Assembly: GCA_024291935.2 (NCBI GenBank)
Contig: CM044320.1
Coordinates: forward strand, 31,340,001-31,404,000
Source of the DNA: Okapia johnstoni
Lineage: Eukaryota; Chordata; Mammalia; Artiodactyla; Giraffidae
Direction of reading: 5' to 3'
Length of the DNA: 64,000 nucleotides
The notes beneath the pieces were generated by a model. That model saw nothing but the letters and a program-made list of their open reading frames with translations. It was not told the origin of the DNA and made no database searches. Shown one piece after another: positions 35,978 through 47,949 of this stretch (the stretch's first letter is position 1; every line of letters begins with the position of its first letter). The position numbers and the translations under genes are program-made.

Positions 35978-36306
35978 TTTTACCTGTTTGTTTATTTTTG
36001 GCTGCCTTGGGTCTTCATTGCTCTGCACGGGCTTTCTCTAGTTGTAGCTAGCAGGGTCTACTCTGTTGTGGTGTGTGGGCTTCTGATTGCAGTGGCTTCT
36101 CTTGTTGCAGAGCATAGGCTCTAGTACACGAGGGCTCCAGTAGTTGCAGCTCACGAGCTCTAAAGTACAGACTCAATGGGCTCAGTAGCCGTGGGGCATG
36201 GGCTTAGTTGCTCCAAGTCATGGGGCATCTTTCCCAACCAAGGATCAAACCCATGTCCCCTGCATTGGCAGGAGGATTCTTAACTACTGGATCACCAGGG
36301 AAGTTC
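35978..36306 (-). mobile_element. CHR-type SINE (long form), antisense
   Basis: Nearly complete: gtttgtttatttttggctgc, repeated tagttg/gggctc units, reversed head ctactggatcaccagggaag. Confidence 0.88.
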
Positions 36307-36629
36307 CTATGTCATTTTATATAAGAGACTTAAGCATCCACAGATTTGGGTATCCAAGGGGGTCTTGGCACCAAACCCTCATGGATACCAAGAGGCTATT
36401 GTATTCTGTTAGAATCAGCCTGAGGCAAACAGTAGTAAGTTATGGAATAAACAAGTTATAAATAATAAATAAGTGATGATATAACACATTCATTCAGTTC
36501 ATTGATGAGACACTGGAATTTTATTCAGGTTATTCCTGAATAAGTTCAGGCTGCTCATTTCACTGCTCTGGGAAATATCACATATGATACATTCATTTGG
36601 AGAAGGAAAAAAGAGTATAGTTTGCCAGA

Positions 36630-37032
36630 CAGGTGATATAGTCTAGTGGGTTCAGAATTTGAATATTATTTCTGGCTCTGCCGCTGTCTTCCTTTATGAC
36701 TAGGAGGAAAATCTCTCTGGGTGTTGCTAGTTTCGGTATCTGGGGATTGATAAAAAGATCACCAGCAGGGATGTTATAAGAGAGTTCATTTCATGGGAAA
36801 TTAAACAGAACAAGTCTAATGAGAGACATGGGTTTATTAGTTATTTCTTTCTAGTGCTATTTTGTGTTTGAAGAGGACATTTAACACCTGAATAAATAGA
36901 CTGAGTTTCAGAAAATGTGTCATGCATATATTATCTCATTTAACCCTTGAAATTAACCCAGAAGGTCATTCAGAATATTGATGCAGTTTCACAGAAGAAG
37001 AAACTGAAACACAGAAAGTTACTTTGTCACAA
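36630..37032. mobile_element. Two MIR-like fragments
   Basis: 36640-36780 reads as sense MIR (tagtctagtgggttcagaat, ctctgccgctgtctt). 36930-37032 reads as an antisense MIR/L2-type end (tctcatttaacccttgaaat, gaagaaactgaaacacag). Both are strongly diverged. Confidence 0.5.
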
Positions 37033-37046
37033 AACGAGTGAGCAGG

Positions 37047-37182
37047 GACATCCCTGGTGGCCCAGTGGTTAAGATTTCGCCTTCTATTTCAGGGGGTACA
37101 GCCTCAGTCCCTGGTGGGGGAAATAAGATCCCACATGCCTTGTGGTCAAAAGCACAAAAAGCAGACAAAAAAAAAAAAAAGA
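37047..37182 (+). mobile_element. CHR-type SINE (short form)
   Basis: Sense: gggacatccctggtggccca through agatcccacatgccttgtgg, poly-A tail 37168-37181. 37183-38170 has no recognised feature; the 124-codon minus-strand frame at 37301-37675 has no recognisable motif. Confidence 0.85.
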
Positions 37183-38171
37183 AGCAATATTATAACAAAT
37201 TCAATAAAGATTAAAGAAAAAAAACAACCAAAAAGCAAAACCCTAATGAGAAGAAAAGCTGAGATATGGCCCAGGTTATTTGAATCCAGAGCCCTAATTC
37301 TTAACTACTACATTTCTCCCTCTCACCTGGGGACAGAGATGATGATGACCCACAGGAATAAGAGTATATAGAAAAATCTTGATTTACCAAAAATAGATTT
37401 TCAGAGCGCCCTATGCAGGGGACGGGGGAAGAGGGGAGAAGAAGGAACTCACCGATGCTAATGTCTGAGAAGCGTGTGATTAGGAAATGCGAGGCCTGGC
37501 TGGAGAAGCCCCGTGAGTAGTAAGCAAAACTGCTAGTTTGAGAAAAAATGTTCCAAGTATGATGCTTCCAGTTGTACGTTTGGAACCCAGATTTTGGTTT
37601 GCTTTTCTGTTTGTTAGTTTTGTGGTGAGTTTGTTTTGTTCTGTTTTCAAGATGCTTGTCACAGCTGAGTATCATTTCCTTGGATGGGAAATGACACTAT
37701 ATGAAGTTTCATTTATTTCTGAATCTGCCTGTATCCTCCCTACCTAAATTTACATGTTTTTCCACTATCCACCCCCTCCCACCTTGCTCATGGTTCCATC
37801 AGACTGTGTACACAGTGCTGCTAGAATAATAGGCTTAGTCTCACCACTAGGCTTTACTCAGTCTCTCCCTACCTCACAGGTATGTCCATGCCCCTATCTT
37901 TGCATAATACTTTATAATTTAAAGCCCAGCGTAAAGTCCCACCTACTTTATAATAGCATCTCAACCCACATGGAACTTACCCTATCCTGACCTCCCATGG
38001 AGCTTAATGTACCACTCATCTAATTCTTTGCTTAATTTTTGCACTCTGCACAGTTTATATGCTGAGTCTCCCAAACCAGATCAGATCCCATAAAAGACAC
38101 GATGATTTAATAGCATTGATGTCTGAGAAACCATACAGCATTTGGCCAAATAGAAGCATATGAAATTTAAC

Positions 38172-38272
38172 TTAACCCATGGCTGATTCATGTCAATGTA
38201 TGGCAAAAACCACTACAATATTGTAAAGTAATTAGCCCCCAACTAAAATAAATAAATTTATTAAAAATAAAA
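38172..38272 (+). mobile_element. L1 3' tail, sense, severely truncated
   Basis: Reads catggctgattcatgtcaat and gtaaagtaattagcccccaa, the reverse complement of the L1 3' end at 44936 onward, with an AATA tail. Confidence 0.82.
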
Positions 38273-41105
38273 GTGACTTTTCCTAGTATAAAGATATTAA
38301 CAATTAAACAATAAACTTGTTTTTAGCGTACATTTTATTATTAAAAGCTTTGAAATAATATTGTGTCTTTTAGACTTTCATGGGCTTCACAAATTTTAAA
38401 TATTTTGCAATGTCTACTTGATATTTCTATTACAATTTTTAAATTTTAAATATTTAATAATAACCATGGTATGTACTCAGTAACTTGTTTTGTACATCAT
38501 TCTTTTCTAAGTGGAGAGATTCATTAAGCCAAGACAGCATAGAGTTGAACAGAAGTGGCAAAGAGAAGGGAAATTGGAATTGTCAATGGGGCTGCAGTTT
38601 GATATTTAGTGGTATCCCATTTTAAATGTTAGTTGCTGGCTTGAAAATTCTTCAAGAAAGTCTTTGACCAACAGGACAATTCATTTTTAATACCAGACTT
38701 CCTTCCTACTTCATCAATGGAATTAAGGCTATACATTGTGATTGTTTTCCCTGTTTTCAGACCTAACCCCATAAACAGAAACAAAGGTAACAAAAAAAGT
38801 GACTTTCCCTGATTAGAGAGTATATTCCGGATGACCTTTATTCTGTCCTAACACTGGGATGACGGGTTAGTGAGCACACCAACATGGCACCCATCCTCTC
38901 CCAGTAGCTGACCGCATCCTCCTGTGTACCTTTCCTCACACCCCTACACCTGTGGGCCTGGCTGAACCTGGGAGGCAGGTGTAGCTGATAAGGGGCTTCC
39001 CTGTTCTCCAGCCTTTGTCTCTCACCTCGCTCCCTTCCACTCTGAAGACGTTAGCTCCACCCACATCATCTGTCCTGAGGCCCTCTCTCTCCATTCCAAG
39101 TTTTCAGTAGATGGTTCTTGGATGCTGGTGAAGTGAAAGTACAGTGGTGAGTTTTCCCCAAACAAATAATTAAACTTTGGCTGATAGTGGCTCTTAGTCA
39201 CTGAAGGTCAAGAAAATCTTCCTTTGAGTGGGGAAAAAGCAACTTCAGCTGTCGCTACTCTGTTGTCGCCTCCTTCTAACTTCCAATTCAATGTGTTTGT
39301 TGTGAATGAGACAATCCTCCAAAATTGGTATAAGGGGGTTCAGTGGAGCTCTTCGAAAGTTTGAAACACCGCTAGGAAAAAAAAACCCAAAACACTGAAA
39401 GAAATTGGGAAAAAGAGCTGAGTAGCTAAAAGTGATAAAGCTAATTTCCCTTAAAATGTTGCTTTGGAGATCCCAGAAGTGTTTTTTTGAAAGCTTTTGG
39501 ATAGGTTAAAGCACTGAATTGTTTCCAGTCTTGGTTATTTAGAATGTGTGTTAGAAGAATGTAATTCTGTGGTTTTGTTGGCTGTAAGAATATGGGAGCA
39601 CCTGAGTTCTTGGAGTTAAGATTTATCATAGGTTTTTTCCTGGTCTCTGAGAAGAAAACCAGACTTCATATAATAAGAACTGAAACAGAACACAGTTTTC
39701 AGAAGTATAATGTGTGACTGTGCTATTTCAGGAATTGTTCCGATATGAGACGTTTATAATAAGCTTGGTATGACCCAGCCAAGGAGCTTAATATAACAAG
39801 GTTAACTGAGTGGTGGGAGGAGATGGTTCCAGCTTGCAATTATTAGTAATGACAAAGTTTTGCAGATGACAGACTCACTGAGCATTTACTAAATCTGGGA
39901 CTTGTGGTTTGCAAATCATTTTGATTAACAGCTGCTACCATGTATCTAGAGAGGGCAGGAAAACGTGTTGCTATTTTATCACATTAAATACTAGTCAAAG
40001 AGAGACTAGAACAGTGTAATTTGGCAAAAATAAAATTTACTGATTGAGTATAAATTCATGCTCTGCTCTCCCACTGGGCTGCTAAAGATGAGCTTCCTGA
40101 GAACATCTCAGTGAACAGATGTTTCTTCTTATGTGTTGATGAAGAGTTTACTGGTGTCTGATTGTCACTGAAGGACTCTTTTGGCAAAAGGAACCCCTTG
40201 TTTATCTATCTACATATACATATATATTTATATTTTTTACATACATTAATTAAGGGCTTTGCATTAATTAAGCCACCAAGTGGGACTCACTTGGGTGAGT
40301 CATGAAGGATTTCATAATTAAGTAACAAATGATTCTTAAGATAAGCCTACTTGATCTTAAGTTTCAAAGTTCAATGTTCAAGCAATAACTATTAATAAAG
40401 GGAGAAAAAATTTAAATGGTTGGTGAAGAAAAGATAATTACATCGTCAACATAATCTTTCTTGAGTCAGAGTTTGATTCAGAAGGCTTTCTAAAATTCTT
40501 CAAGGATGCTATTTTTGTATCTCTGTATAAATCTTAATGTCTTTCTTTGAGAAGAAATCCAACTGTTTCTTAGTTATTGAAGAATATGGATACTGAAAAC
40601 ACAAATTATGCTCTAATTTTATGTTCCTATGGAGTAGGAGCTATTATCTATTTTATACATACAAGGTGAATTTATTCTAATCTACTGAAGACTTCTTTAG
40701 GAAGTCCAAACCGATAGGTTAGTGTGGAACTCTGTAGTTACATCACTGATGAAAATAACCTTACTTTAGATAAGAAACCACATTTGTTTTATAGATGTTG
40801 CTATGCATCAGAGGCTTTTAATTATTGCTTTATAGTTTTAGATCAGAGAGATGATTGAAAAGTGTTGATTTAAGACCTTGAATAGGTACAACAAGGCAAT
40901 TCAGGCAATAATAATAATAATGAGACTCAGTCTAGAAAAGAAGACAATGGGTCATAGGTCAAACAGTAGGAGAAATAAATAAAATTAGTGAAATAACTTG
41001 TTTGGATAATCTCTAATATTATTTTATATTACATGTATCTAATATGTGAACTCAGTGAACTCATGTGAACGCAGATAGTAATCTGCTCTAGGAATATATA
41101 TCTGG
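38273..41105. other. Repeat-poor stretch of about 2.8 kb, no gene seen
   Basis: I recognise no Bov, CHR or young L1 copy here, in contrast with the rest of the window. 38860-39150 is relatively GC-rich and contains aagtgaaagt (39131-39140), similar to IRF/PRDM1 sites, then gtgagt at about 39147. A remote promoter or enhancer of the downstream gene is possible but unproven. Confidence 0.35.
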
Positions 41106-41182
41106 ATATAAATGTAAATATATAGATATAGGGAATGGAATATAGATATAGGGAATAGAATAGATGTAAATATATAGATGTA
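41106..41182. repeat. Short tandem repeat
   Basis: About two to three copies of an atatagatatagggaatgga-type unit (about 20 bp) in AT-rich DNA directly before the BovB. Confidence 0.7.
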
Positions 41183-41850
41183 GAAAATGGCATCCAGTCC
41201 CATCTCTTCATGGCAAATAGATGGGGAAACAATGGAAACAGTGACAGAATTTATTACTTTGGGTTCCAAAATCACTGCAGATGGTAACTGCAGCCATGAA
41301 ATTAAAAGATGCTTGCTCCTTGGAAGAAAAGCTGTGACCAACCTAGCAGCATATTAAAAAGCAGAGACATTACTTTGCCAACAAAGGTCTATCTAGTCAA
41401 AGCTATGGCTTTTCCAGTAGTCATGTATGGATGTGAGAGTTAGACTGTAAAGAAAGCTGAGTGCCAAAGAATTGATGCTTTTGAACTGTGGTGTTGGAGA
41501 AGACTCTTGAGAGTCCCTTGGACTGCAAGGAGATCAAACCAATCAATCCTAAAGGAAATCAGCCCTGACTATTCATTGGAAGGACTGATGCTGAAGCTGA
41601 AACTCCAATACTTTGGCCACCTGATGCAAAGAACTGACTCACTGGAAAAGACCCTGATGCTGGGAAAGATTGAAGGCAGGAGGAGAAGGGGACAACAGAG
41701 GATGAGATGGTTGGATGGCATCACCAACGCGATGGACCTGAGTTTGAGTAGGCTCCTGGAGATGGTGATAGACAGGGAAGCCTGGCATGGGCAGTCCATG
41801 GGGTCCCAAAGAATCGGACATGACTGAGCGACTGAACTGAACTGAGGGAG
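41183..41850 (+). mobile_element. BovB LINE 3' end, sense
   Basis: Starts gtagaaaatggcatccagtc (RT C-terminal side) and ends gagcgactgaactgaactga. The 107-codon frame at 41507-41827 is its C-terminal tail (LQYFGHLMQRTDSLEKTLML). 41851-42250 has nothing recognised. Confidence 0.9.
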
Positions 41851-42250
41851 AGGAAAAGGGATTTTTGATTCCACTTCTTAGTTTTCTGTACACAACCTTA
41901 GATTTAGCAAACAATATATATAACATTATGCATAGCACATGCCATGTAATAGATGCTCCAATTTTTCCCTATCCTTACTCCCAAACTAGAATAACCCCTA
42001 TTATAGTCTCTCACAGCCCTGGCACTTTTCTTTCCTAGTGTGTAATTATTTATTATTCTAGGCTTTACAGTAGCTAGATTTAGCTAGTTAGAACTGCCAG
42101 ATGCCCTGAGAAATTTGAGTTTTAGATAAACAACAAATAATTTCTCAGTATGAGTTTTTCCTGTACAACTTTTTGATGCACATGATGTACTTATACTAAA
42201 AAAATTAGCCATTGTTTATTGGAAATTCAAATTTTATTTGGCATCCTGGG

Positions 42251-42427
42251 TCTTTTTTTTTTTTTTGGCTGCATTGGATCTTAGTTGTGGGGCATGAGCT
42301 CTAGTAGTGGCATGCAAGCTTACTCGTCCTGTGGCGTGTGGGGTGTTAGTTCCCTGACCAGGGATCGAACCCTAGTCCCCCACATGGGAAGGCAAATTCT
42401 TGCACACTGGACCACCAGGGAAGTCCT
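42251..42427 (-). mobile_element. CHR-type SINE, antisense
   Basis: Poly-T, ggctgcattggatcttagtt, reversed head ctggaccaccagggaagtcc. Flanked by ggcatcctgggt / ggcatcctagat, a TSD with mismatches. Confidence 0.85.
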
Positions 42428-43445
42428 GGGCATCCTAGATTTAATCTGGCAGTCTTAGTAGCTTCCTTCTTTATATGTGCATCTCTCACAGACCAAAAGT
42501 TTTAGGAGATATTCTGTTTTGCTCATGATTGTAGCCCCTGTTTCTACTAGCTTTAGCACATTTTAGGTAGTTAATGGATATTGATTGAAAGCTTAAAGGG
42601 ATGAGTGGTATAGAGTACAATGAAGGTTCAGAGAATTTAAAAACGAAAGAAACCAATGGAAATTCTACAAGTGTACCATCTTTATATAGTAAGTATTCAA
42701 TCAACAAAACAGATAAATAAGGAAATTCTTTGTAAAAGACAGACTCCAAGCACCTGATTCTACAAGTACAATTCACCGTCAGTTTTTAATTTTCAGTTAG
42801 TACTCTTTCAAAGACAGTTATTGAAAGCAAGTCAGATTTGTATTTTTCAGTGTTATGGCAGATTGCAGTGGAACTAAAAGTAAAAAAAAAAAAAATTTGG
42901 ACAGTATGGACAGGAGATATTTCCATACCATATATGGAGAAAGTGGCACAAATTTTGAAATCTTGATCATCACATCTTACTTATTGAACTCCCACAAATG
43001 TTCTGCTCTATATTAGAAAAAGCAAAACAAGTTAATCTTGTGAAGCTCTGTTAGCTCATGAAGAGCCAGTGCCTTAAGTATGCTTTTTCTAAGGTTTGGT
43101 TTAATAAACCATGGATCAGGGCTTGCTTAGGTGAGTCATGGAAGTTTAGGAAACAGATGGTAGGAGGAGAAAAATGCCTCAGAAAAGCAAATAGAAATGT
43201 GGTGTCTTATATGCTAGGAACATTCTTCTGGACCCATCACAGATGCCCACGAGTGAAGCCTTTCACTGGGGCTTGAACAGCAACCCACACCGAGGTTCAC
43301 AGATGTTCCCAGGGAGATTGATGGATCTGGGAGTCTGACATTCCAGTTCTAGGGCTCTATTAGCCCCAGGCTCAACCTGTCCCTTGATTCACTGGCTGTA
43401 GAAGAGAAAAATAGTCACATTATATTGAAAACACTGACAGATACT
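42428..43445. other. Apparently unique stretch
   Basis: No repeat or gene recognised. The open frames at 42486-42776 (minus) and 43058-43276 (plus) show no motif. Confidence 0.4.
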
Positions 43446-43446
43446 T

Positions 43447-44115
43447 CATTGTTGTTCAGTCACTTAGTTGTGTCTGATTCTGTGCAACCGCATGGACTGC
43501 AGCACACCAGGCTCCTCTGTCCTCTACTTCCTCCCAGAGTTTACTCAACTCCATGTCCATTGAGTCAGTGATGCTATCTAATCATCTCATCCGCTGCCGT
43601 CCCCTTCTCCTTTTGCCTTCAATCTTTGCCAGTATCAGGATCTTTTTCAATGAGTCAGCTCTTCACATCAGGTGGCCTAAGTATTGGAGCGTCAGCATCA
43701 GTTCTTCCAATGAATGTTCAGGGTTGATTTCCTTTAGGATTGACTGGTTTAATCTCCTTTTAGTTCGAGGGATTCTCAAGAGTCTTCTCCAGCACCACAG
43801 TTTGAAAGCATCAGTCCTTCAGTACTCAGCTTTCTTTATGGTACGAATCTCACATCCGTACATGATTACTGGAAAAACCATAGCTTTGACTATATGGACC
43901 TTTATTGGCCAAGTGATGTTTCTGCTTTTTAATACATTGTCTAGGTTTGTCATAGCTTTCCTTCCAAGGAACAAGCATCTTTTAATTTCATGGCTGCAAT
44001 CACCATCCATAGTGATTTTAGAGCCCAAGCAAAGAAAATCACTGCTTCTCACTTTTCCCCCTTCTATTTGCCATGAGTGATGGGACCAGATTCTTAGTTT
44101 TTTTAATGTTGAGTC
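43447..44115 (-). mobile_element. BovB LINE 3' end, antisense
   Basis: Starts cattgttgttcagtcactta and runs to ttttaatgttgag. The minus-strand frame at 43819-44052 carries KITMDGDCSHEIKRCLFLGR. 44116-44892 is unassigned; a 101-codon minus-strand frame (44177-44482) there has no motif I recognise. Confidence 0.9.
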
Positions 44116-44892
44116 TTTCAGAAGGTCATCATTGACATGGGGAAGTCAGGTGGCTCCTGCCATGTCCCCACCATAGTCAGCTGTAGATTTGGAATGCGTT
44201 GTATTCCCAGGCAGACTCTCTTCTGTCATTACCATTGCTTCGCTTCCAACCTCCTAGCTGAGCAATAAGAAGCTCCCATTTGGCCAGGGGAAATTTTCCA
44301 GAAAGAGTGGTAGCTACAAGTCTTTGAGAGCCAACACTCACTACATATAGGGAACAAGTCCACAAGCCTTGTGGATTATCAATGCTGCCAACAGTAATGT
44401 ATTGAGTATCTAAAAGAGAATCACACCATGGCTTTTGTATACAAGAATTACAAGCATTTTTGAGGAGGCAGTGAGTATACACATTTGAAACAGTCCAAGA
44501 ATAGAAGGCAAAATCTAATTAAATGACAGAATATACAGTACAATTATACATCCTTGGAGAGAACAGAAAGCTTGAGTCAAGCGTGTATACACTGATTCCA
44601 GAATTTCAATAGGAGAATGTGTTTTAGGCTTGACATTGAAAGATCAGCCTTGAATAGAAGCAAAGGAGTGGATTGTAGAGTGACAGCATAAAGATTCAAA
44701 GATGATTGTTACCTACATGGTGAAGGGTTCTGTTGATGGAAACTTCATTAGCTGGAACTGGTGGCTATTATCTTGAGGTACAATCAACCAGACTGAGAAG
44801 ATTTGGAGCATCTTCTTCCCAGTCTTTCTAAATGCCCCTTTGTTCATTTTCTGTTAGGGGACTTTTTAAAAAGAGCCACATATAGAAGCTTT

Positions 44893-45858
44893 TTTAAAAA
44901 AATTTATTTATTTTAATTGGAGGCTAATTACTTTATTTATTTATTTTTAATAAATTTATTTATTTTAGTTGGGGGCTAATTACTTTACAATATTGTAGTG
45001 GTTTTTGCCATACATTGACTTGAATCAGCCATGGGTTTACCTGTGTTCCCCATCCTGAACCCCCCTCCCACCTCCCTCCCCATCCCATCCCTCTGGGTCA
45101 TCCCATTGCCCCAGTCCTGAGCATTTGTCTCATGCATCGAACCTGGAATGGTGTTCTGTTTCACATATGATAATATACATGTTTCAGTGCTATTCTCTCA
45201 GAATGTCTCACCCTCACCTTCTCCCTCAGAGTCCATAAGACTGTTCTATGCATCCGTGTCTCTTATGCTGTCTCGCATATAGGGTTATTGTTACCATCTT
45301 TCAAATTCCATATATATGCATTAGTATACTGTATTGGTGTTTTTCTTTCTGGCTTACTTCATTCTGTATAATGGGCTCCAGTTTCATCCATCTCAATAGA
45401 ACTGATTCAAATGTATTCTTTTTAATGGCTGAGTAATATTCCATTGTGTACTTTAAAATATTGTAGTGGTTTTTGCCATACATTGACATGAATCAGCCAT
45501 GTGTGTACATGTGTCCCCCATCCTGAACCCCTCTCCCACCTCCCTCAGGGTCGTCCCAGTGCACCGGCCCTGAGCGCCCTGTCTCATGCATCGAACCTGG
45601 ACTGGCGATCCATTTCACATGTGGTAATATACATGTTTCAGTGCTATTCTCTCAAATCATCCCACCCTCACCTTCTCCCACAGAGTCCAAAAGTCTGTTC
45701 TTTACATCTGTGTCTCTTTCACTGTCTCGCATATAGGGTCATCGTTACCATCTTTCTAAATTCCATATATATGCATTAATATACTGTATTGGTGTTTTTC
45801 TTTCTGGCTTACTTCACTCTGTATAATAGGCTCCAGTTTCATCCACCTCATTAGAAAA
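44893..45858 (-). mobile_element. L1 3' end, antisense, interrupted by a second L1
   Basis: Outer element: 44893-44935 (tttattttaattggaggcta) continues at 45456 (aatattgtagtggtttttgc). Removing 44936-45448 plus one TSD copy restores the continuous text aattactttaaaatattgtag. Confidence 0.88.
44936..45448 (-). mobile_element. L1 3' end nested in L1
   Basis: A 513-bp 5'-truncated L1, poly-T/AATAAA-type start to ggctgagtaatattccattgtg. The perfect 7-bp TSD tacttta is at 44929-44935 and 45449-45455. Its minus-strand reading includes TMEYYSAIKKNTFESVLLRW, the ORF2 C-terminus. Confidence 0.9.
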
Positions 45859-46084
45859 TAGAAGTTTTTGTTAAGGTTCTAGAAATAATAACTTTCTAAC
45901 TCTTTGTAACTATTCAACTATTTATAACTATTCAATTTATTGTAACTCTTTGCATAGATTAAATGTTACCAGTTTAGGCACAGTTTTGGATTTATTTCCA
46001 AGTTCTTTAGTTGCTGTCTTATAAGAAGTTGAGATCATGCTTTTTAAAGGTCATATATGCTGCCATTAAACAAAATTCTGCTGA

Positions 46085-46575
46085 AGTCAGACAGTCCTTG
46101 GCACAGATCTTAGAGATGTGACCATCAGCAAGTTAGGTGACCTTTTTGAGCCTTAATTTTATTATCTGTGAAAAGAGGATATTTCTACACATCTGACAGG
46201 GCTTGTGTGAAGTTTGGACATTATGTATGCAAGATGCTTAATAAAAGGGATATTTATTAAGTTCTCAATAGATAAGAATCAGAGTAGGTACTCAAATAGG
46301 AGCTTTCATATCATCACCATCATTATATTTGATGTCTAAATGAAGAGCAATGTTATCTACCCTCTCAAGCAAGACTCCATGGGTTCAAATGTGGACTCCA
46401 GCACTTATCTAAGGTGACTTTGGGTGTGTCCCTTAATCTCTTTGTGCCTGAAAAAGGAGATAATAGCAACTTGCCTCATAGAGTTGTTTTAAGATGCAAT
46501 GAGTTGATACATACAAAGAACTTAGTACTATGCCTGGCTCATGGGAAATACTTTCTATTTGTTAGTTATTATTTT
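46085..46575 (+). mobile_element. Two sense MIR fragments
   Basis: 46085-46260 (ttaggtgacctttttgagcc, tttattatctgtgaaaagag) and 46360-46575 (gactccagcacttatctaag, tgcctcatagagttgtttta, gtactatgcctggctcatgg) follow the MIR consensus order. Confidence 0.7.
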
Positions 46576-46732
46576 TAGAAATTTGAGTCCCAAAGTTAAA
46601 CATGTGGAAATCTGTTCAAAGCAATTGTTTAAATAACAAAGACCTACTGTATAGCACAGGGAACTATATTCAATGTATTGTAATAACCTCGAATGGAAAA
46701 GAATCTGATAAAGAACATATGATATATTTTAA

Positions 46733-47138
46733 GTTGGCCAAAAAGTTCATTTGGATTTTTCTGTAAGATGTTACAGAGAAACCTGAATGAATGATTGATT
46801 GATTGATTTGTTTTTGGTTTGCTTCTGCATGCGGGCTTTTCTCTAGTTACTCGAGCAGGGGCTACTCTCTGGTTGAAGTGGTTGGGCTTCTTATTGGGGT
46901 GGCTTCTTCTGTTGTGGCGCACAGGCTCTAGGGTGTGTGAGCTTCAGTATGGGATCAGTAGTTGTGGTTCCTGGGCTCTAGAGCACAGGCTCCATAGTTG
47001 TGGTGCATGGGCTTAGTTGCTCTGTGGCATGTGGAATTTTTCTGGGCCAGGGATGGAACCTGTGTCTCCTGCAGGTGGATTCTTTATCACTGAGTCACCA
47101 GGGAAGCCCCCAGACAAACTTTCTGGCCAACCCAATGT
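46733..47138. mobile_element. Mariner-type MITE, split by a SINE
   Basis: The left terminal repeat agttggccaaaaagttcatt (46735) mirrors the right, aactttctggccaacccaat (47116-47135); TA-type ends. The interior would be an 80-bp palindrome of the bovine mariner kind once the SINE 46808-47111 is removed. Confidence 0.82.
46808..47111 (-). mobile_element. CHR-type SINE (long form), antisense, in the MITE
   Basis: Preceded by (GATT)n (46791-46806). tttttggtttgcttctgcat through reversed head tcactgagtcaccagggaag. Confidence 0.85.
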
Positions 47139-47350
47139 ATGTATAACTGAACCACTTTGCTGTACACTTGAAACTGACACAACATCGTAAATCAACTATA
47201 TTCTGTTTTTTAAAGCAATTGTTTTAAAGATAGTGGTTTAAAGACATCTTGATCCCCCCAGAGTTGGTTTGGGAATAAAAAGCCTATTGCTCCATTATTG
47301 TTAGGACAGTGCTAACTGAAAAATATGTCTACTTTTTGCCTGTACTTTAG

Positions 47351-47949
47351 CCACTTCCTCTGTCTCGCTGGAGGAAAGTCGGCAATGGCCTCTGCAAAGA
47401 AGGTAGCGGAGAAGCGGCATAACCCCGTGGAAAGCATCTGTAGAAAACTGAGAGCTATCCAAAAGAGAGAAGACATTTCTGATCCCATCCAACAGATTAT
47501 CAAATACCAGTCTAGCAGTTTTGACAGCCCACAGACTAACCCCAAGAAAGATTTTGAAGAGGTACTGAAGAAAATGATGGCTGCTCACATCCCTCTGCCC
47601 GACACGCTCTTCCCGCGTCCTGAGAAAGATGGCGCCTTCACTTCACAGTCTCAGATGGTGTGTCCAAGAACCTCATCCATTTCTCATCTCAGCTCTCCTG
47701 AGAATGCAACATACTCACTTATCCTCACAGGTTCTGAAAATGTCTCAAGGCCAACATCACAGAGCTCCCAGAGTTATACATCTTTGATACCACAGGTCAT
47801 GGAAAGGGAGCTCTTTGCTAACAAGGATTTGACTAACTGTTGTAGTGGAAATGATTTTAGTACCTTAGCACTTGACTTTGATTCCACCTCTGATCAGAGC
47901 TCTACTCCTCAGGATTCCGTGGTGAAAAAATTATCTCTGAATGAAGAGG
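47351..47949 (+). CDS. Exon with the likely start codon (codons 1-188 plus one base)
   Basis: The exon opens after a pyrimidine-rich acceptor ending ...tgtactttag (47341-47350). The first in-frame ATG at 47385 has G at -3 and G at +4, a strong Kozak context, so I start there; 47351-47384 is also open in this frame, so an upstream coding exon cannot be excluded. It encodes the lysine/arginine-rich N-terminus, NPVESICRKL, the FDSPQTNPKKDFEEVL block and a long Ser/Thr-rich segment. The donor is gagg|gtaaat at 47950, leaving one base of a split glycine codon. Reading through the donor gives 22 more codons and then a stop, which could make a short intron-retention form. A nested repeat block lies about 140 bp upstream. 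Confidence 0.85.

Larger units (their letters stand above)
46635..47215 (+). mobile_element. L1 3' end, sense, hosting a mariner MITE
   Basis: gacctactgtatagcacagg...gataaagaacatatgata (46640-46732) continues at gtataactgaaccactttgc...aatcaactatattctg (47140-47212), the usual L1 3' order. Confidence 0.8.

Noticed and set aside
37301..37675. 124-codon minus-strand ORF
   Set aside because: No motif, signal, domain or splice support; low-complexity composition; likely chance.
44177..44482. 101-codon minus-strand ORF
   Set aside because: No recognised motif and no splice or poly(A) arrangement like that at 49361-49555.
44936..45858. Tandem duplication of an L1 end
   Set aside because: The stub at 44893-44935 and the 7-bp TSD explain it as nested insertion.
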